DNA of 64,000 bases, taken from positions 2,415,501 through 2,479,500 of the forward strand of contig NZ_PDCM01000001.1 in assembly GCF_008634025.1 (NCBI RefSeq), in the 5' to 3' direction. The DNA is from Streptomyces albofaciens JCM 4342 (lineage in GTDB: Bacteria > Actinomycetota > Actinomycetes > Streptomycetales > Streptomycetaceae). The notes beneath the pieces are model-generated. The model saw nothing but the letters and a program-made list of their open reading frames with translations, ran no database searches and was not told the origin of the DNA. Made by a program: the position numbers and the translations under genes. Shown piece by piece: positions 32,092 through 42,688 of this stretch; position 1 is the first letter of the stretch, and the number at the start of each line of letters is the position of its first letter.

Positions 32092-34442
32092 CCGACCCCA
32101 AGGGCCCCCGCTCCGGTAACGGCTCCGGCTCGGGCTCCGGCCCGAAGGGCCCCGGAGCGAGGGGCACGGGCGGCAGGACGCCCGGCAGGACGCCCGGCAC
32201 GCCCGGTCCCAAGAGCACTGGCGCGAGAACCCCCGGCCCGAAGAGCCCCGGCCCGCGGGGCGCCGGAGCGACGAGCTCCGGCTCCGGCGCCAAAAATTCC
32301 GGCGCCAAAGGCTCCGGTGCCAAGCCGTCCGGCACGAAGCCGTCCGCCGCCAAAACGCCCCCCGCCAAAACATCCGCCGCCAAAACGTCCGGAACCCCGG
32401 CCGCACGCCGCGTCCCCCGCCCCACCCCGCCCGACGGCCGCGGCGGCCAGGCACGCGCCGGCCAGGCAACCGCCGACCAGGCCCGCACCGGCCAGCCACG
32501 CGGCAGCCAGGCACGCCCGGGCCAGGCCCGCAGCGGTCCGCGCCCGGCCGCCCAGCGCCCCGCAGCCAAGCGCGCCCCGTCCGCCCGCGCCCCGCGCCCC
32601 CGCGCCGCCACCCTGCGGCTCGGCAGCCCGCGCCCCCGGCTGCGCCTGGTCTCCCTCGCGCTCACGCTGATCCTGCTGATCTTCGTGGTCCGGCTGTTCC
32701 AGGTGCAGGCCGTGGACGCCGGCGCCTACGCCGCCAAGGCCAACGTCAACCGCTACGTCCCGGTCAAGCTGGCCGCCGAGCGCGGCGCGATCACCGACCG
32801 GGACGGCGTGGACCTGGCGACCACGGTGGACGCGTACGACATCACCGCCGACCCCAGCCTGCTCGCGCCCGACAAGATCAAGATCCCGGACGCCCCGCAG
32901 CAGGCCGCCGCGCTGCTCGCGCCGGTCCTCGGCGAGGACCGGGCCGTGCTCGCCAAGAAGCTCGCCACGCCCGGCTCCCGCTACGTACGGCTCGCCCGGC
33001 AGCGCACCCCGCAGGTCTGGAAGCAGATCAAGGACCTGCGCAAGGCGCTGGACGCCAAGGCGGCCAAGGCGCCCAAGAGCAAGCCGCGGCCCAACGTGCT
33101 GGTCGGGATCTTCGCGGACAAGCACAGCAAGCGCGTCTACCCGAACAAGGACCTGGCCTCCGGCGTCCTCGGCTTCGTCAACAGCGAGGGCCGGGGCGGC
33201 GGCGGCCTGGAGGCCCGCCTCGACAAGCAGCTGGCGGGCAAGGACGGCAAGCTGGTCTACGCCCAGTCCGGCGGCCGCCGCGTCCCCACCGCGGACACCC
33301 AGGAGCACCCGGCCGTCCCGGGCACCGACATAGAGCTGACCCTGGACCGCGACATCCAGTGGATGGCCCAGCAGGCCATCACCAAGCAGGTCGCCGAGTC
33401 GCAGGCCGACCGGGGCTACGTCGTCGTCCAGGACACCAAGACCGGCGAGATCCTGGCCCTGGCCAACGCGCCCGGCTTCGACCCCAACGACATCTCCAAG
33501 GCCGACCCGGACGCGCTGGGCAACGCCGCCCTCACCGACGCCTTCGAACCCGGCTCCACCAGCAAGCTGATGTCGATGGCCGCCGTACTGGAGGAGGGCG
33601 CGGCGACCCCCGCCACCCGCGTCACCGTGCCCAACCGGCTGCACCGCGGCGACCGCAACTTCTCGGACGACATCGACCACCCCACCTGGCACCTGACCCT
33701 CAACGGCGTCCTGGCCAAGTCCAGCAACATCGGCACCATCCTGGCCACCGAACAGCTCGGCGAGACCCGTAAGGAGGCCAACCAGGTGCTCTACTCCTAC
33801 CTGCGCAAGTTCGGGATCGGAAAGCCCACCGGGCTCGGCTTCCCGGGCGAGACCGCGGGCCTGCTGGCCCCGCCGCAGAAGTGGAGCACCTCGCAGCAGT
33901 ACACGATCCCCTTCGGGCAGGGGCTGTCGCTCAACGCGGTCCAGGCCGCCTCGGTCTACTCGACCATCGCCAACGGCGGCGAGCGCATCGCCCCCACGCT
34001 CGTACGGGGCAGTACCGGCCCGGACGGCCGGTACCAGGCCGCCCCGAAGCCGGCGAAGACCCGGGTGGTCAGCGAGAAGACCGCCAGGACGCTGGCCACC
34101 ATGCTCGAATCGGTGGTCGACGACAAGGAGGGCACCGGCGCCAAGGCGAAGATCGACGGATATCGCGTCGGCGGCAAGACCGGCACGTCCAACCGGGTGG
34201 ACCCCAAAACCGGCCGCTACCACGGCTACACCGCCTCCTTCGCCGGGTTCGCGCCCGCCGACCAGCCCCGTATCACCGTCTACTGCGCCGTCCAGAACCC
34301 GACGAAGGGCAGCTACTTCGGCGGCCAGGTATGCGGCCCGATCTACCAGCAGGTCATGGAGTTCGCGCTCAAGACGCTCCAGGTCCCGCCGAGCGGCGCC
34401 CAGCCCCCGCGCCTGCCCGTCACCTTCAAGCCAGGCGAATGA
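32088..34442 (+). CDS. ftsI: Penicillin-binding protein, FtsI/PBP3 type
   Basis: FtsI is the division-specific transpeptidase that cross-links septal peptidoglycan together with FtsW. The 784-residue protein has an unusual N-terminus of about 180 cytoplasmic residues, rich in Gly, Pro, Ala, Lys and Ser. It then has a membrane helix (about 186-205), the dimerisation/pedestal domain, and a transpeptidase domain. Active-site motifs are STSK (S490, K493), SSN (545-547) and KTG (697-699). ATG at 32088 follows GGAGGAGG (32073-32080) at 7 bases. It overlaps the small ORF upstream. Confidence 0.96.
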   Translation: MTDPKGPRSGNGSGSGSGPKGPGARGTGGRTPGRTPGTPGPKSTGARTPGPKSPGPRGAGATSSGSGAKNSGAKGSGAKPSGTKPSAAKTPPAKTSAAKTSGTPAARRVPRPTPPDGRGGQARAGQATADQARTGQPRGSQARPGQARSGPRPAAQRPAAKRAPSARAPRPRAATLRLGSPRPRLRLVSLALTLILLIFVVRLFQVQAVDAGAYAAKANVNRYVPVKLAAERGAITDRDGVDLATTVDAYDITADPSLLAPDKIKIPDAPQQAAALLAPVLGEDRAVLAKKLATPGSRYVRLARQRTPQVWKQIKDLRKALDAKAAKAPKSKPRPNVLVGIFADKHSKRVYPNKDLASGVLGFVNSEGRGGGGLEARLDKQLAGKDGKLVYAQSGGRRVPTADTQEHPAVPGTDIELTLDRDIQWMAQQAITKQVAESQADRGYVVVQDTKTGEILALANAPGFDPNDISKADPDALGNAALTDAFEPGSTSKLMSMAAVLEEGAATPATRVTVPNRLHRGDRNFSDDIDHPTWHLTLNGVLAKSSNIGTILATEQLGETRKEANQVLYSYLRKFGIGKPTGLGFPGETAGLLAPPQKWSTSQQYTIPFGQGLSLNAVQAASVYSTIANGGERIAPTLVRGSTGPDGRYQAAPKPAKTRVVSEKTARTLATMLESVVDDKEGTGAKAKIDGYRVGGKTGTSNRVDPKTGRYHGYTASFAGFAPADQPRITVYCAVQNPTKGSYFGGQVCGPIYQQVMEFALKTLQVPPSGAQPPRLPVTFKPGE

Positions 34443-34460
34443 AAACGAGGCAGCACCGCC

Positions 34461-36164
34461 GTGACGACCATCACCCCCGACCCCGGGAACCGTTCCGGGA
34501 CCCGGCCCTCACTTCGCCCCGAGGGCGCCGCGCCCGGTACGCTCACCGCCGTGTCACACGCTGATCAGTCCCACAACGCCCAGAAGGACGCCCCCGGGGA
34601 ATACCCGGGAGCGCCCCGCCCAGAGCGGGTCCGCGCCACCCCCCTCGCGGACCTCGCCGAGCAGTTGGGCACCCCGGTGCCGGCCGCGGCCGATGTCGCC
34701 GTCACCGGCATCACCCACGACTCCCGGGCCGTGCGCCCCGGTGACGTCTACGCCGCGCTGCCCGGCGCCCGCTTCCACGGCGCCGACTTCGCCAACCAGG
34801 CGGCCGACCTCGGCGCCGCGGCGGTCCTGACCGACCCGGCGGGCCACGAGCGCGCCGCCGCCACCGGTCTGCCCGTCCTGGTCGTGGACGAGCCGCGGGC
34901 CCGGATGGGCGCGCTGGCCGTCTCGATCTACGGGGACCCGGGCCAGGACCTCCTCCAGGTCGGCATCACCGGCACCTCCGGCAAGACCACCACCGCGTAC
35001 CTGATCGACGGGGGCCTGCGGGCCGCGGCGGAGAAGTCGGGCGGCGGCAAGACCGGCCTGATCGGCACCGTCGAGTCCCGCATCGGTGACGAGCGCCTGA
35101 AGTCCGAGCGCACCACCCCCGAGGCCACCGACCTCCAGGCGCTGTTCGCGGTCATGCGCGAGCGCGGCGTGCGCGCGGTGACCATGGAGGTCTCCAGCCA
35201 CGCGCTGGTCCTCGGCCGCGTCGACGGCTGCGTCTTCGACGTCGCGATCTTCAACAACCTCAGCCCGGAGCACATGGAGTTCCACTCCGGGATGGAGGAC
35301 TACTTCCAGGCCAAGGCGCAGCTGTTCACCAAGGCCCGCAGCAAGGCCGGCGTGGTCAACATCGACGACGAGTACGGCAGGCGGCTGGCCGCCGGCGAGT
35401 CCGAGGTGCCGGTCACCACGTTCTCCGCCGAGGGCCACCCGGACGCCGACTGGCGCGCCGCCGACGTCGAGGTCGGCGCGCTCGGCTCCACCTTCACCGT
35501 GCTGGGCCCCGACGGCGTGTCCGTACGGGCCGCCGCGCCCATCCCGGGCCCCTTCAACGTCGCCAACGCGCTGGCCGCCATCACGGCCCTGGCCGTGGCC
35601 GGCGTGGACCCGCAGACCGCCGCCGACGGCGTCGCCGCGGTGCCCGGCGTCCCCGGCCGCCTGGAACGCGTCGACGCGGGCCAGAAGTACCTGGCGGTCG
35701 TCGACTACGCCCACAAGACCGACGCGGTCGAATCGGTGCTGCGCGCCCTGCGCAAGGTCACCGAGGGCCGCATCCACGCCGTGCTGGGCTGCGGCGGCGA
35801 CCGCGACCCGCACAAGCGCAAGCCGATGGGCGCGGCGGTCGCCCGCCTCGCCGACACCGCCGTACTGACCTCCGACAACCCCCGCGGCGAGGACCCCCTC
35901 GCGATCCTCGCCACCATGCTCGCGGGCGCCGCCGAGGTGCCCGTCCACGAGCGCGGCACCGTGCTGGTCGAGGAGGAGCGGGCCGCCGCCATCGCGGCCG
36001 CCGTGGCCCGCGCCGAGCCCGGCGACACCGTGATCGTCGCGGGCAAGGGCCACGAGCAGGGCCAGGACATCGCCGGAGTGGTCCGCTCCTTCGACGACCG
36101 TCAGGTGCTGCGCCGGGCCATCGAGGCTTCGTTGAACTCGCAGCAGCCGAACCACCAGGGATGA
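34461..36164 (+). CDS. murE: UDP-MurNAc-L-Ala-D-Glu--diaminopimelate ligase MurE
   Basis: MurE adds diaminopimelate to UDP-MurNAc-dipeptide. The 567-residue protein has the ATP motif ITGTSGKTTTAYL (about 170-182), TTPEATDLQ, MEVSSHAL, IFNNLSPEHMEFH, and the diaminopimelate-recognition motif DNPRGEDP (about 472-479). That motif fits the LL- or meso-DAP wall of actinomycetes rather than Lys. The N-terminal 55 or so residues before the substrate domain are low complexity. The start at 34461 is GTG. A later GTG at 34551 is a possible alternative. Confidence 0.96.
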   Translation: MTTITPDPGNRSGTRPSLRPEGAAPGTLTAVSHADQSHNAQKDAPGEYPGAPRPERVRATPLADLAEQLGTPVPAAADVAVTGITHDSRAVRPGDVYAALPGARFHGADFANQAADLGAAAVLTDPAGHERAAATGLPVLVVDEPRARMGALAVSIYGDPGQDLLQVGITGTSGKTTTAYLIDGGLRAAAEKSGGGKTGLIGTVESRIGDERLKSERTTPEATDLQALFAVMRERGVRAVTMEVSSHALVLGRVDGCVFDVAIFNNLSPEHMEFHSGMEDYFQAKAQLFTKARSKAGVVNIDDEYGRRLAAGESEVPVTTFSAEGHPDADWRAADVEVGALGSTFTVLGPDGVSVRAAAPIPGPFNVANALAAITALAVAGVDPQTAADGVAAVPGVPGRLERVDAGQKYLAVVDYAHKTDAVESVLRALRKVTEGRIHAVLGCGGDRDPHKRKPMGAAVARLADTAVLTSDNPRGEDPLAILATMLAGAAEVPVHERGTVLVEEERAAAIAAAVARAEPGDTVIVAGKGHEQGQDIAGVVRSFDDRQVLRRAIEASLNSQQPNHQG

Positions 36165-36226
36165 CACACCGCCATGCGCGCAAAACCCTTCGAACGGCAC
36201 TTCCTGCCCACGGCCGGGGGTGAGAA

Positions 36227-37660
36227 GTGATCTCCCTGTCCCTCGCCGAGATCGCGAGCATCGTCGGCGGGCAGCAGCACGACATACCGGACCCGGACGC
36301 CCGGGTCACCGGCCCCGTCGTGTTCGACTCCCGTGAGGTCCGCCCCGGCAGCCTCTTCGCGGCCTTCGCCGGCGAGCGCGTGGACGGCCACGACTACGCC
36401 GGGCGCGCCGTCGAGGCGGGCGCCACGGCGGTCCTCGCCGTCCGTCCCGTCGGCGTCCCCGCGATCGTCGTGGACGACGTGATCGCCGCCCTCGGCGCGC
36501 TGGCCCGGGCCGTCGTCGGCCGCCTGGGCACCAGCGTCGTCGGGCTGACCGGCTCGGCCGGCAAGACCAGCACCAAGGACCTGATCGGCCAGCTGCTGTC
36601 GCGCAGCGGGCCGACCGTGTGCCCGGTGGGCAACCTCAACAACGAGATCGGGCTGCCGGTGACCGCGCTGCGCGCGGACGCCGACACCAAGTTCCTCGTC
36701 CTGGAGATGGGCGCCCGCGGCATCGGCCACATCCGCTACCTGGCGGAGCTGACCCCGCCGCGGATCGGCGTGGTGCTCAACGTCGGCTCCGCGCACATCG
36801 GCGAGTTCGGCGGCCGCGAGCAGATCGCCCAGGCCAAGGGCGAGCTGGTCGAGGCGCTGCCCACCGCCGACGAGGGCGGCATCGCCGTACTGAACGCGGA
36901 CGATCCGTACGTACGGGCCATGGCCTCCCGCACGAAGGCCCGCACGGTCTTCTTCGGCGAGTCCGCTGACGCCGCCGTACGTGCCGAGAATGTCCGGCTC
37001 ACGGCACTCGGACAGCCCTCCTTCACGCTTCACACACCCTCCGGGTGCAGCGACGTGACCATGCGGCTGTACGGTGAGCACCACGTGTCGAACGCGCTTG
37101 CCGCGGCCGCCGTCGCCCATGAGTTGGGCATGCCCGTGGACGAGATCGCCGCCGCGCTCTCCGAAGCCGGCACGCTCTCCCGCTGGCGCATGGAGGTCAC
37201 CGAGCGCGCGGACGGTGTGACGGTCGTCAACGACGCCTACAACGCGAACCCGGAATCGATGCGGGCGGCGCTTCGCGCGCTCGTGGCGATGGGCGAAGCC
37301 TCCAAGGCAACGGGAGGCCGTACGTGGGCGGTGCTCGGTGAGATGGCCGAGCTCGGCGGGGAGTCACTCGCCGAACACGACGCGGTCGGGCGCCTGGTCG
37401 TCCGGCTCAACGTCAGCAAGCTCGTGGCGGTCGGCGGCAGGGAAGCGGCCTGGCTCGACATGGGCGCCAAGAACGAGGGTTCGTGGGGTGAGGAGTCGGT
37501 GCACGTGTCCGACGCGCAGGCGGCGATCGACCTGTTGCGCAGCGAGCTGCGGCCGGGTGACGTCGTGCTGGTGAAGGCGTCCAGGTCGGTCGGTCTGGAG
37601 CGGGTCGCCGCGGCGTTGCTGAGCGACGACGGTGTCGAGGGCGGGGCCGCCACCCGATGA
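36227..37660 (+). CDS. murF: UDP-MurNAc-tripeptide--D-Ala-D-Ala ligase MurF
   Basis: MurF adds D-Ala-D-Ala, completing the pentapeptide precursor in the cytoplasm. This 477-residue Mur ligase has the substrate domain [17 protein letters not shown] motif [13 protein letters not shown] (about 105-117), [30 protein letters not shown] and [17 protein letters not shown]. Spacing from murE is 62 bases. The ATG of mraY overlaps its stop (ATGA). GTG at 36227 has a GGTGAG-like site. Confidence 0.96.
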   Translation: MISLSLAEIASIVGGQQHDIPDPDARVTGPVVFDSREVRPGSLFAAFAGERVDGHDYAGRAVEAGATAVLAVRPVGVPAIVVDDVIAALGALARAVVGRLGTSVVGLTGSAGKTSTKDLIGQLLSRSGPTVCPVGNLNNEIGLPVTALRADADTKFLVLEMGARGIGHIRYLAELTPPRIGVVLNVGSAHIGEFGGREQIAQAKGELVEALPTADEGGIAVLNADDPYVRAMASRTKARTVFFGESADAAVRAENVRLTALGQPSFTLHTPSGCSDVTMRLYGEHHVSNALAAAAVAHELGMPVDEIAAALSEAGTLSRWRMEVTERADGVTVVNDAYNANPESMRAALRALVAMGEASKATGGRTWAVLGEMAELGGESLAEHDAVGRLVVRLNVSKLVAVGGREAAWLDMGAKNEGSWGEESVHVSDAQAAIDLLRSELRPGDVVLVKASRSVGLERVAAALLSDDGVEGGAATR

Positions 37661-38721
37661 AGCAGATCCTCTTCTCCGGAATGATCGGTCTCTTCCTGAC
37701 GCTGATCGGCACCCCGCTGCTGATCAAGCTGCTGGCCAGGAAGGGCTACGGGCAGTTCATCCGTGACGACGGCCCGCGCGACCACCACAGCAAGCGCGGT
37801 ACGCCCACCATGGGCGGCATCGCCTTCATCCTGGCCACACTCATCGCGTACGCGCTGACCAAGGTCATCACCAGCAGCAACCCCACCTTCTCCGGTGTGC
37901 TGGTGCTGTTCCTGATGGCCGGCATGGGCCTGGTGGGCTTCCTCGACGACTACATCAAGATCGTCAAGCAGCGTTCGCTGGGCCTGCGGGCCAAGGCCAA
38001 GATGGCCGGCCAGCTGATCGTCGGCATCGCCTTCGCGGTGCTCTCGCTCCAGTTCGCGGACATGCGCGGCCAGACCCCGGCCTCCGACCGGCTGTCCTTC
38101 ACCCAGGACTTCGGCTGGCAGATCGGCCCGGTGCTCTTCGTCATCTGGGCGCTGTTCATGATCCTGGCGATGTCCAACGGCGTGAACCTCACCGACGGCC
38201 TGGACGGCCTGGCCACCGGCGCCTCGGTGATGGTCTTCGGCGCGTACACCTTCATCGGCATCTGGCAGTACCAGGAGTCCTGCGCCAACGCGATCAGCGC
38301 CGGACCCGCCTGCTACGAGGTCCGGGACCCGCTCGACCTGGCGGTCGTCGCCTCGGCCCTGATGGGCTCCTGCTTCGGCTTCCTGTGGTGGAACACCTCG
38401 CCCGCCAAGATCTTCATGGGTGACACCGGCTCGCTGGCCCTGGGCGGCGCGCTGGCGGGGCTGGCCATCTGCTCCCGCACGGAGCTGCTCATGGCCGTGC
38501 TCGGCGGCCTGTTCGTCCTGATCACCATGTCGGTGGTCATCCAGGTCGGCTCCTTCCGGCTCACCGGCAAGCGGGTCTTCCGGATGGCGCCGCTCCAGCA
38601 CCACTTCGAACTGAAGGGGTGGTCCGAAGTCCTTGTCGTGGTCCGGTTCTGGATCATCCAGGGCATGTGCGTGATCGTCGGCCTGGGCATCTTCTACGGC
38701 GGCTGGCAGGCCGCCAAGTGA
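37657..38721 (+). CDS. mraY: Phospho-MurNAc-pentapeptide transferase MraY
   Basis: MraY moves phospho-MurNAc-pentapeptide to undecaprenyl phosphate, giving lipid I. The 354-residue protein has about ten membrane helices and the signature segments [19 protein letters not shown] (about 32-50), [37 protein letters not shown] and [16 protein letters not shown]. It overlaps both neighbours, with ATGA at murF and GTGA at murD, so translation of the three is coupled. Confidence 0.97.
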   Translation: MKQILFSGMIGLFLTLIGTPLLIKLLARKGYGQFIRDDGPRDHHSKRGTPTMGGIAFILATLIAYALTKVITSSNPTFSGVLVLFLMAGMGLVGFLDDYIKIVKQRSLGLRAKAKMAGQLIVGIAFAVLSLQFADMRGQTPASDRLSFTQDFGWQIGPVLFVIWALFMILAMSNGVNLTDGLDGLATGASVMVFGAYTFIGIWQYQESCANAISAGPACYEVRDPLDLAVVASALMGSCFGFLWWNTSPAKIFMGDTGSLALGGALAGLAICSRTELLMAVLGGLFVLITMSVVIQVGSFRLTGKRVFRMAPLQHHFELKGWSEVLVVVRFWIIQGMCVIVGLGIFYGGWQAAK

Positions 38722-40136
38722 GCGCGTTGGACCTGACCGGACAGCAGGTGACCGTGGCCGGTCTCGGCGTCAGCGGCGTTCCCGCCGCCCGCGCCCTGGC
38801 CGGCCTCGGCGCCGTCGTGACCGTCGTCAACGGCGGCGACGGCGAGCGGGAGCGCGCCCAGGCCGCGCCCCTGGAGGAGCTGGGCATCACCGTCCGCCTC
38901 GGCGACGGCGACACGCTTCCCGAGGGCACCGACCTGGTCGTCACCACCCCCGGCTGGAAGCCCACCAGCCCGCTCTTCCAGGCCGCCGAGGCGGCCGGCG
39001 TCCCGGTGTGGGGCGATGTGGAGCTGGCCTGGCGGATGCGCGGCCCGGACGCTCCGCCCTGGCTCGCGGTCACCGGCACCAACGGCAAGACCACGACCGT
39101 ACGGATGCTGGCCGCCATCCTGGAGGCCGAGGGACTGCGCACCGCCGCCGTCGGCAACATCGGCGTGCCCCTGGTGGACGTGGTGCTCTCCGACGAGCCG
39201 TATGACGTCCTCGCCGTCGAGCTCTCCAGCTACCAGCTGCACTGGGCCCCCTCCGTACGCGCCCACTCCGCCACCGTCCTCAACCTGGCCCCGGACCACC
39301 TCGACTGGCACGGCTCCATGGAGGCGTACGCCGCCGACAAGGGCCGCATCTACGAGGGCAACACGGTGGCCTGCGTCTACAACGTCGCCGACAAGGCCAC
39401 CGAGGACCTGGTGCGCGAGGCCGATGTGGAGGAGGGCTGCCGCGCCATCGGCTTCACCCTCGGCACCCCCGGCCCCTCGCAGCTGGGCGTCGTCGAGGGC
39501 ATCCTCGTCGACCGCGCCTTCGTCGAGAACCGGCAGCAGCAGGCGCAGGAACTCGCCGAGGTCTCGGACGTGACGCCCGCGGCCCCGCACAACATCGCCA
39601 ACGCGCTCGCCGCGGCGGCCCTGGCCCGCGCCTTCGGCGTGCGGCCCCAGTCCGTACGGGACGGCCTGCGCGCCTTCCACCCGGACGCGCACCGCATCGA
39701 GCACGTCGCGGACGTCGCCGGGGTCGCGTACGTGGACGACTCCAAGGCCACCAACACCCACGCCACCGAGGCATCGTTGGCGGCATACGAACACATCGTC
39801 TGGATCGCCGGCGGCCTGGCCAAGGGCGCCACCTTCGACGAGCTCGTACAGAAGTCGGCCGGCCGGCTGCGCGGTGCGGTCCTCATCGGCGCCGACCGGG
39901 GGCTCATTCGGGAGGCCCTGGCGCGACACGCCCCCGATGTCCCGGTGGTCGACCTCGACCGGACCGACACTGGGGCGATGTCCGAAGCCGTCCGGGAAGC
40001 CGCCCGCCTGGCCCGGCCGGGCGATACCGTCCTGCTGGCCCCGGCCTGCGCCTCGATGGACATGTACCTGAACTACAACAAGCGGGGCGAAGCCTTCGCC
40101 GACGCGGTCCGCACGCTGGCCGCTCAGGAACAGTAG
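38718..40136 (+). CDS. murD: UDP-MurNAc-L-Ala--D-Glu ligase MurD
   Basis: MurD adds D-Glu to UDP-MurNAc-L-Ala. From the GTG at 38718 it has 472 residues with [17 protein letters not shown] (about 10-26), the ATP motif [14 protein letters not shown] (about 116-129), [39 protein letters not shown] and YVDDSKATN. The start overlaps the mraY stop as GTGA. An open frame continues upstream inside mraY but is a shadow. murC, which precedes ftsQ in many actinobacteria, is absent from this cluster. Confidence 0.96.
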   Translation: MSALDLTGQQVTVAGLGVSGVPAARALAGLGAVVTVVNGGDGERERAQAAPLEELGITVRLGDGDTLPEGTDLVVTTPGWKPTSPLFQAAEAAGVPVWGDVELAWRMRGPDAPPWLAVTGTNGKTTTVRMLAAILEAEGLRTAAVGNIGVPLVDVVLSDEPYDVLAVELSSYQLHWAPSVRAHSATVLNLAPDHLDWHGSMEAYAADKGRIYEGNTVACVYNVADKATEDLVREADVEEGCRAIGFTLGTPGPSQLGVVEGILVDRAFVENRQQQAQELAEVSDVTPAAPHNIANALAAAALARAFGVRPQSVRDGLRAFHPDAHRIEHVADVAGVAYVDDSKATNTHATEASLAAYEHIVWIAGGLAKGATFDELVQKSAGRLRGAVLIGADRGLIREALARHAPDVPVVDLDRTDTGAMSEAVREAARLARPGDTVLLAPACASMDMYLNYNKRGEAFADAVRTLAAQEQ

Positions 40137-40197
40137 TCCGTACGTCCCCGCCGCCGTCGAGGACGCACGGCGCAGCGCACCTGTGGAGGGGACGACG

Positions 40198-41538
40198 ATG
40201 ACGGCCCGATCGGCGAAGGCGGCGCCGCCGCGCCCGGCCCGGCGCACCGGCTTCGGTCCGCGCCCGGCGCGCGGCGGCGGCCCCCGCACCCCGCGGGGGT
40301 CGTACACCCGGCTCAGACGGGCCTGGGACCGGCCGCTGACCGCCTACTACCTGGTGGTCGGCGGCAGTCTGCTGATCACCGTGCTCGGCCTGGTGATGGT
40401 CTACTCGGCCTCCCAGATCAAGGCGCTCCAGCTCGGCCTGGCCCCGACGTACTTCTTCCGCAAGCAACTGCTCGCGGCGGTGCTCGGCGGCATCCTGATG
40501 CTGGTGGCGGCCCGGACGACGGTCCGGGTGCACCGGACGCTGGCGTATCCGCTGCTGGCCGTCTCGGTCTTTCTGATGACCCTGGTCCAGATTCCCGGGA
40601 TAGGGGTCGCGGTCAACGGCAACCAGAACTGGATCAATCTGGGCGGTCCCTTCCAGATGCAGCCCAGCGAGTTCGGCAAGCTGGCCCTGGTTCTGTGGGG
40701 CGCCGACCTGCTGGCCCGCAAGCAGGACAAGAAGCTGCTGATGCAGTGGAAGCACCTGCTGGTGCCGCTGATCCCGGTGGCCTTCCTGCTGCTCGGCCTG
40801 ATCATGCTCGGCGGCGACATGGGCACCGCGATCATCCTGACCGCGATCCTGTTCGGGCTGCTGTGGCTGGCCGGGGCCCCCACCCGGCTCTTCGTGGGCG
40901 TGCTCGGCGCCGCCACCGTCATAGGAGCGCTGCTGATCAAGACCAGCGCCAACCGGATGGCCCGGCTCGCCTGCATCGGCGCGACCGACCCCGGGCCGCA
41001 GGACCAGTGCTGGCAGGCCGTGCACGGCATCTACGCGCTGGCCTCCGGCGGGTTCTTCGGATCCGGGCTCGGCGCGAGTATGGAAAAATGGGGTGAACTC
41101 CCTGAACCGCACACCGACTTCATCTTCGCCATCACCGGGGAGGAACTGGGGCTTGCGGGGACGCTGTCGGTGCTCGCCCTCTTCGCGGCTCTAGGCTATG
41201 CGGGTATCCGCGTGGCCGGACGCACGGAGGACCCCTTCGTGAGGTACGCAGCGGGAGGCGTGACCACCTGGATCACGGCCCAGGCCGTGATCAACATCGG
41301 TGCGGTGCTCGGTCTGTTGCCGATCGCCGGGGTCCCGCTGCCGCTGTTCTCCTTCGGGGGCTCCGCCCTGCTGCCGACGATGTTCGCCATCGGTCTGCTG
41401 ATCGCCTTCGCGCGTGACGAGCCCGCTGCACGGGCGGCACTGGCCATGCGGCAGCCTGTTTTCGGCAGGAAACTGGCTGGGGTGAGACGGAAGACGATGA
41501 GACGGCGCGTCAAGAAGCGGCCGTCCGGAGAGCGGTGA
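40198..41538 (+). CDS. ftsW: SEDS glycosyltransferase FtsW
   Basis: FtsW polymerises lipid II glycan strands at the septum, paired with FtsI. The 446-residue protein has about ten membrane helices and SEDS family motifs: GNQNWINLGGPFQMQPSEFGKLALVLW (residues about 142-168), MLGGDMGTAIILT, GLGASMEKWGELPEPHTDFIFAITGEELG, and PLPLFSFGGSALLPTM near the end. The N-terminus is a basic Ala/Pro/Arg-rich tail of about 45 residues. ATG at 40198 is preferred over GTG at 40183 because GGAGGGG (40185-40191) precedes it by 6 bases. Confidence 0.96.
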   Translation: MTARSAKAAPPRPARRTGFGPRPARGGGPRTPRGSYTRLRRAWDRPLTAYYLVVGGSLLITVLGLVMVYSASQIKALQLGLAPTYFFRKQLLAAVLGGILMLVAARTTVRVHRTLAYPLLAVSVFLMTLVQIPGIGVAVNGNQNWINLGGPFQMQPSEFGKLALVLWGADLLARKQDKKLLMQWKHLLVPLIPVAFLLLGLIMLGGDMGTAIILTAILFGLLWLAGAPTRLFVGVLGAATVIGALLIKTSANRMARLACIGATDPGPQDQCWQAVHGIYALASGGFFGSGLGASMEKWGELPEPHTDFIFAITGEELGLAGTLSVLALFAALGYAGIRVAGRTEDPFVRYAAGGVTTWITAQAVINIGAVLGLLPIAGVPLPLFSFGGSALLPTMFAIGLLIAFARDEPAARAALAMRQPVFGRKLAGVRRKTMRRRVKKRPSGER

Positions 41539-41544
41539 ATTTCG

Positions 41545-42630
41545 GTGCATGTCGTACTCGCCGGTGGGGGGACCGCCGGCCACATCGAGCCCGCGCTCGC
41601 CCTCGCGGACGCCCTGCGCAGGCAGGACCCGACCGTGGGGATCACGGCACTCGGCACGGAGAAGGGGCTGGAGACCCGGCTGGTGCCGGAGCGGGGCTAT
41701 GAGCTGGGCCTGATTCCGGCCGTACCACTGCCGCGCAAGCCCACGCCCGAACTGATCACCGTCCCCGGGCGGCTGCGCGGCACCATCAAGGCCGCCGAGC
41801 AGATCCTGGAGCGCACCAAGGCGGACTGCGTCGTCGGCTTCGGCGGCTATGTCGCGCTGCCCGGCTACCTGGCCGCCAAGCGGCGCGGGGTGCCGATCAT
41901 CGTGCACGAGGCCAACGCCCGTCCCGGGCTGGCCAACAAGATCGGCTCGCGGTACGCCAAGTACGTCGCGGTCAGCACCCCGGACAGCAAGCTGCGCGAC
42001 GCCCGGTACGTGGGCATCCCGCTGCGCCGCTCCATCGCGACCCTGGACCGGGCGGCGGTCCGGCCCGAGGCGCGGGCCGCCTTCGGGCTGGACCCCAACC
42101 TGCCGACGCTGCTGGTCTCCGGCGGCTCGCAGGGCGCCCGGCGGCTGAACGAGGTCATCCAGGCCGCCGTGCCCGCGCTCCAGCGCTCCGGCATCCAGGT
42201 GCTGCACGCGGTCGGCCCGAAGAACGAATTGCCGCATGTGGACAACATGCCCGGCATGCCCCCCTATGTACCGGTACCGTACGTGGACCGGATGGACCTC
42301 GCGTACGCCGCGGCCGACATGATGCTCTGCCGCGCGGGCGCGATGACCGTCGCCGAACTGTCCGCCGTCGGACTGCCCGCCGCCTACGTCCCGCTGCCCA
42401 TCGGCAACGGCGAACAGCGGCTGAACGCCCAGCCGGTGGTCAACGCTGGCGGCGGACTGCTCATCGACGACGCGCAGCTGACGCCGGAATGGGTGCAGAG
42501 CCAGGTGCTCCCGGTGCTCGCCGACCCGCACCGGCTGTACGAGATGTCCCGCGCGGCGTCCGAGTTCGGCCGCCGGGACGCGGACGAACTGCTGGTCGGC
42601 ATGGTGTACGAGGCGGTCGCCGGCCGCTGA
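41545..42630 (+). CDS. murG: Lipid II-forming GlcNAc transferase MurG
   Basis: MurG adds GlcNAc to lipid I on the inner membrane face, giving lipid II. It is a 361-residue GT28 enzyme with [20 protein letters not shown] (about 2-21), [46 protein letters not shown], and the C-terminal domain with [21 protein letters not shown] and [17 protein letters not shown]. The start is GTG, 6 bases after the ftsW stop, so coupling is likely. Confidence 0.97.
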   Translation: MHVVLAGGGTAGHIEPALALADALRRQDPTVGITALGTEKGLETRLVPERGYELGLIPAVPLPRKPTPELITVPGRLRGTIKAAEQILERTKADCVVGFGGYVALPGYLAAKRRGVPIIVHEANARPGLANKIGSRYAKYVAVSTPDSKLRDARYVGIPLRRSIATLDRAAVRPEARAAFGLDPNLPTLLVSGGSQGARRLNEVIQAAVPALQRSGIQVLHAVGPKNELPHVDNMPGMPPYVPVPYVDRMDLAYAAADMMLCRAGAMTVAELSAVGLPAAYVPLPIGNGEQRLNAQPVVNAGGGLLIDDAQLTPEWVQSQVLPVLADPHRLYEMSRAASEFGRRDADELLVGMVYEAVAGR

Positions 42631-42688
42631 CGGAATACGCGGCGCCGCCCCGGGCCCACCCGGGGCGGCGGCCGGAAGGAGAGGGAGC

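Noticed and set aside
30864..34223. Minus-strand open frame of 1119 codons opposite rsmH, ftsL and ftsI
   Set aside because: It is a shadow of well-supported dcw genes on the other strand, with no ribosome site or recognisable motif.
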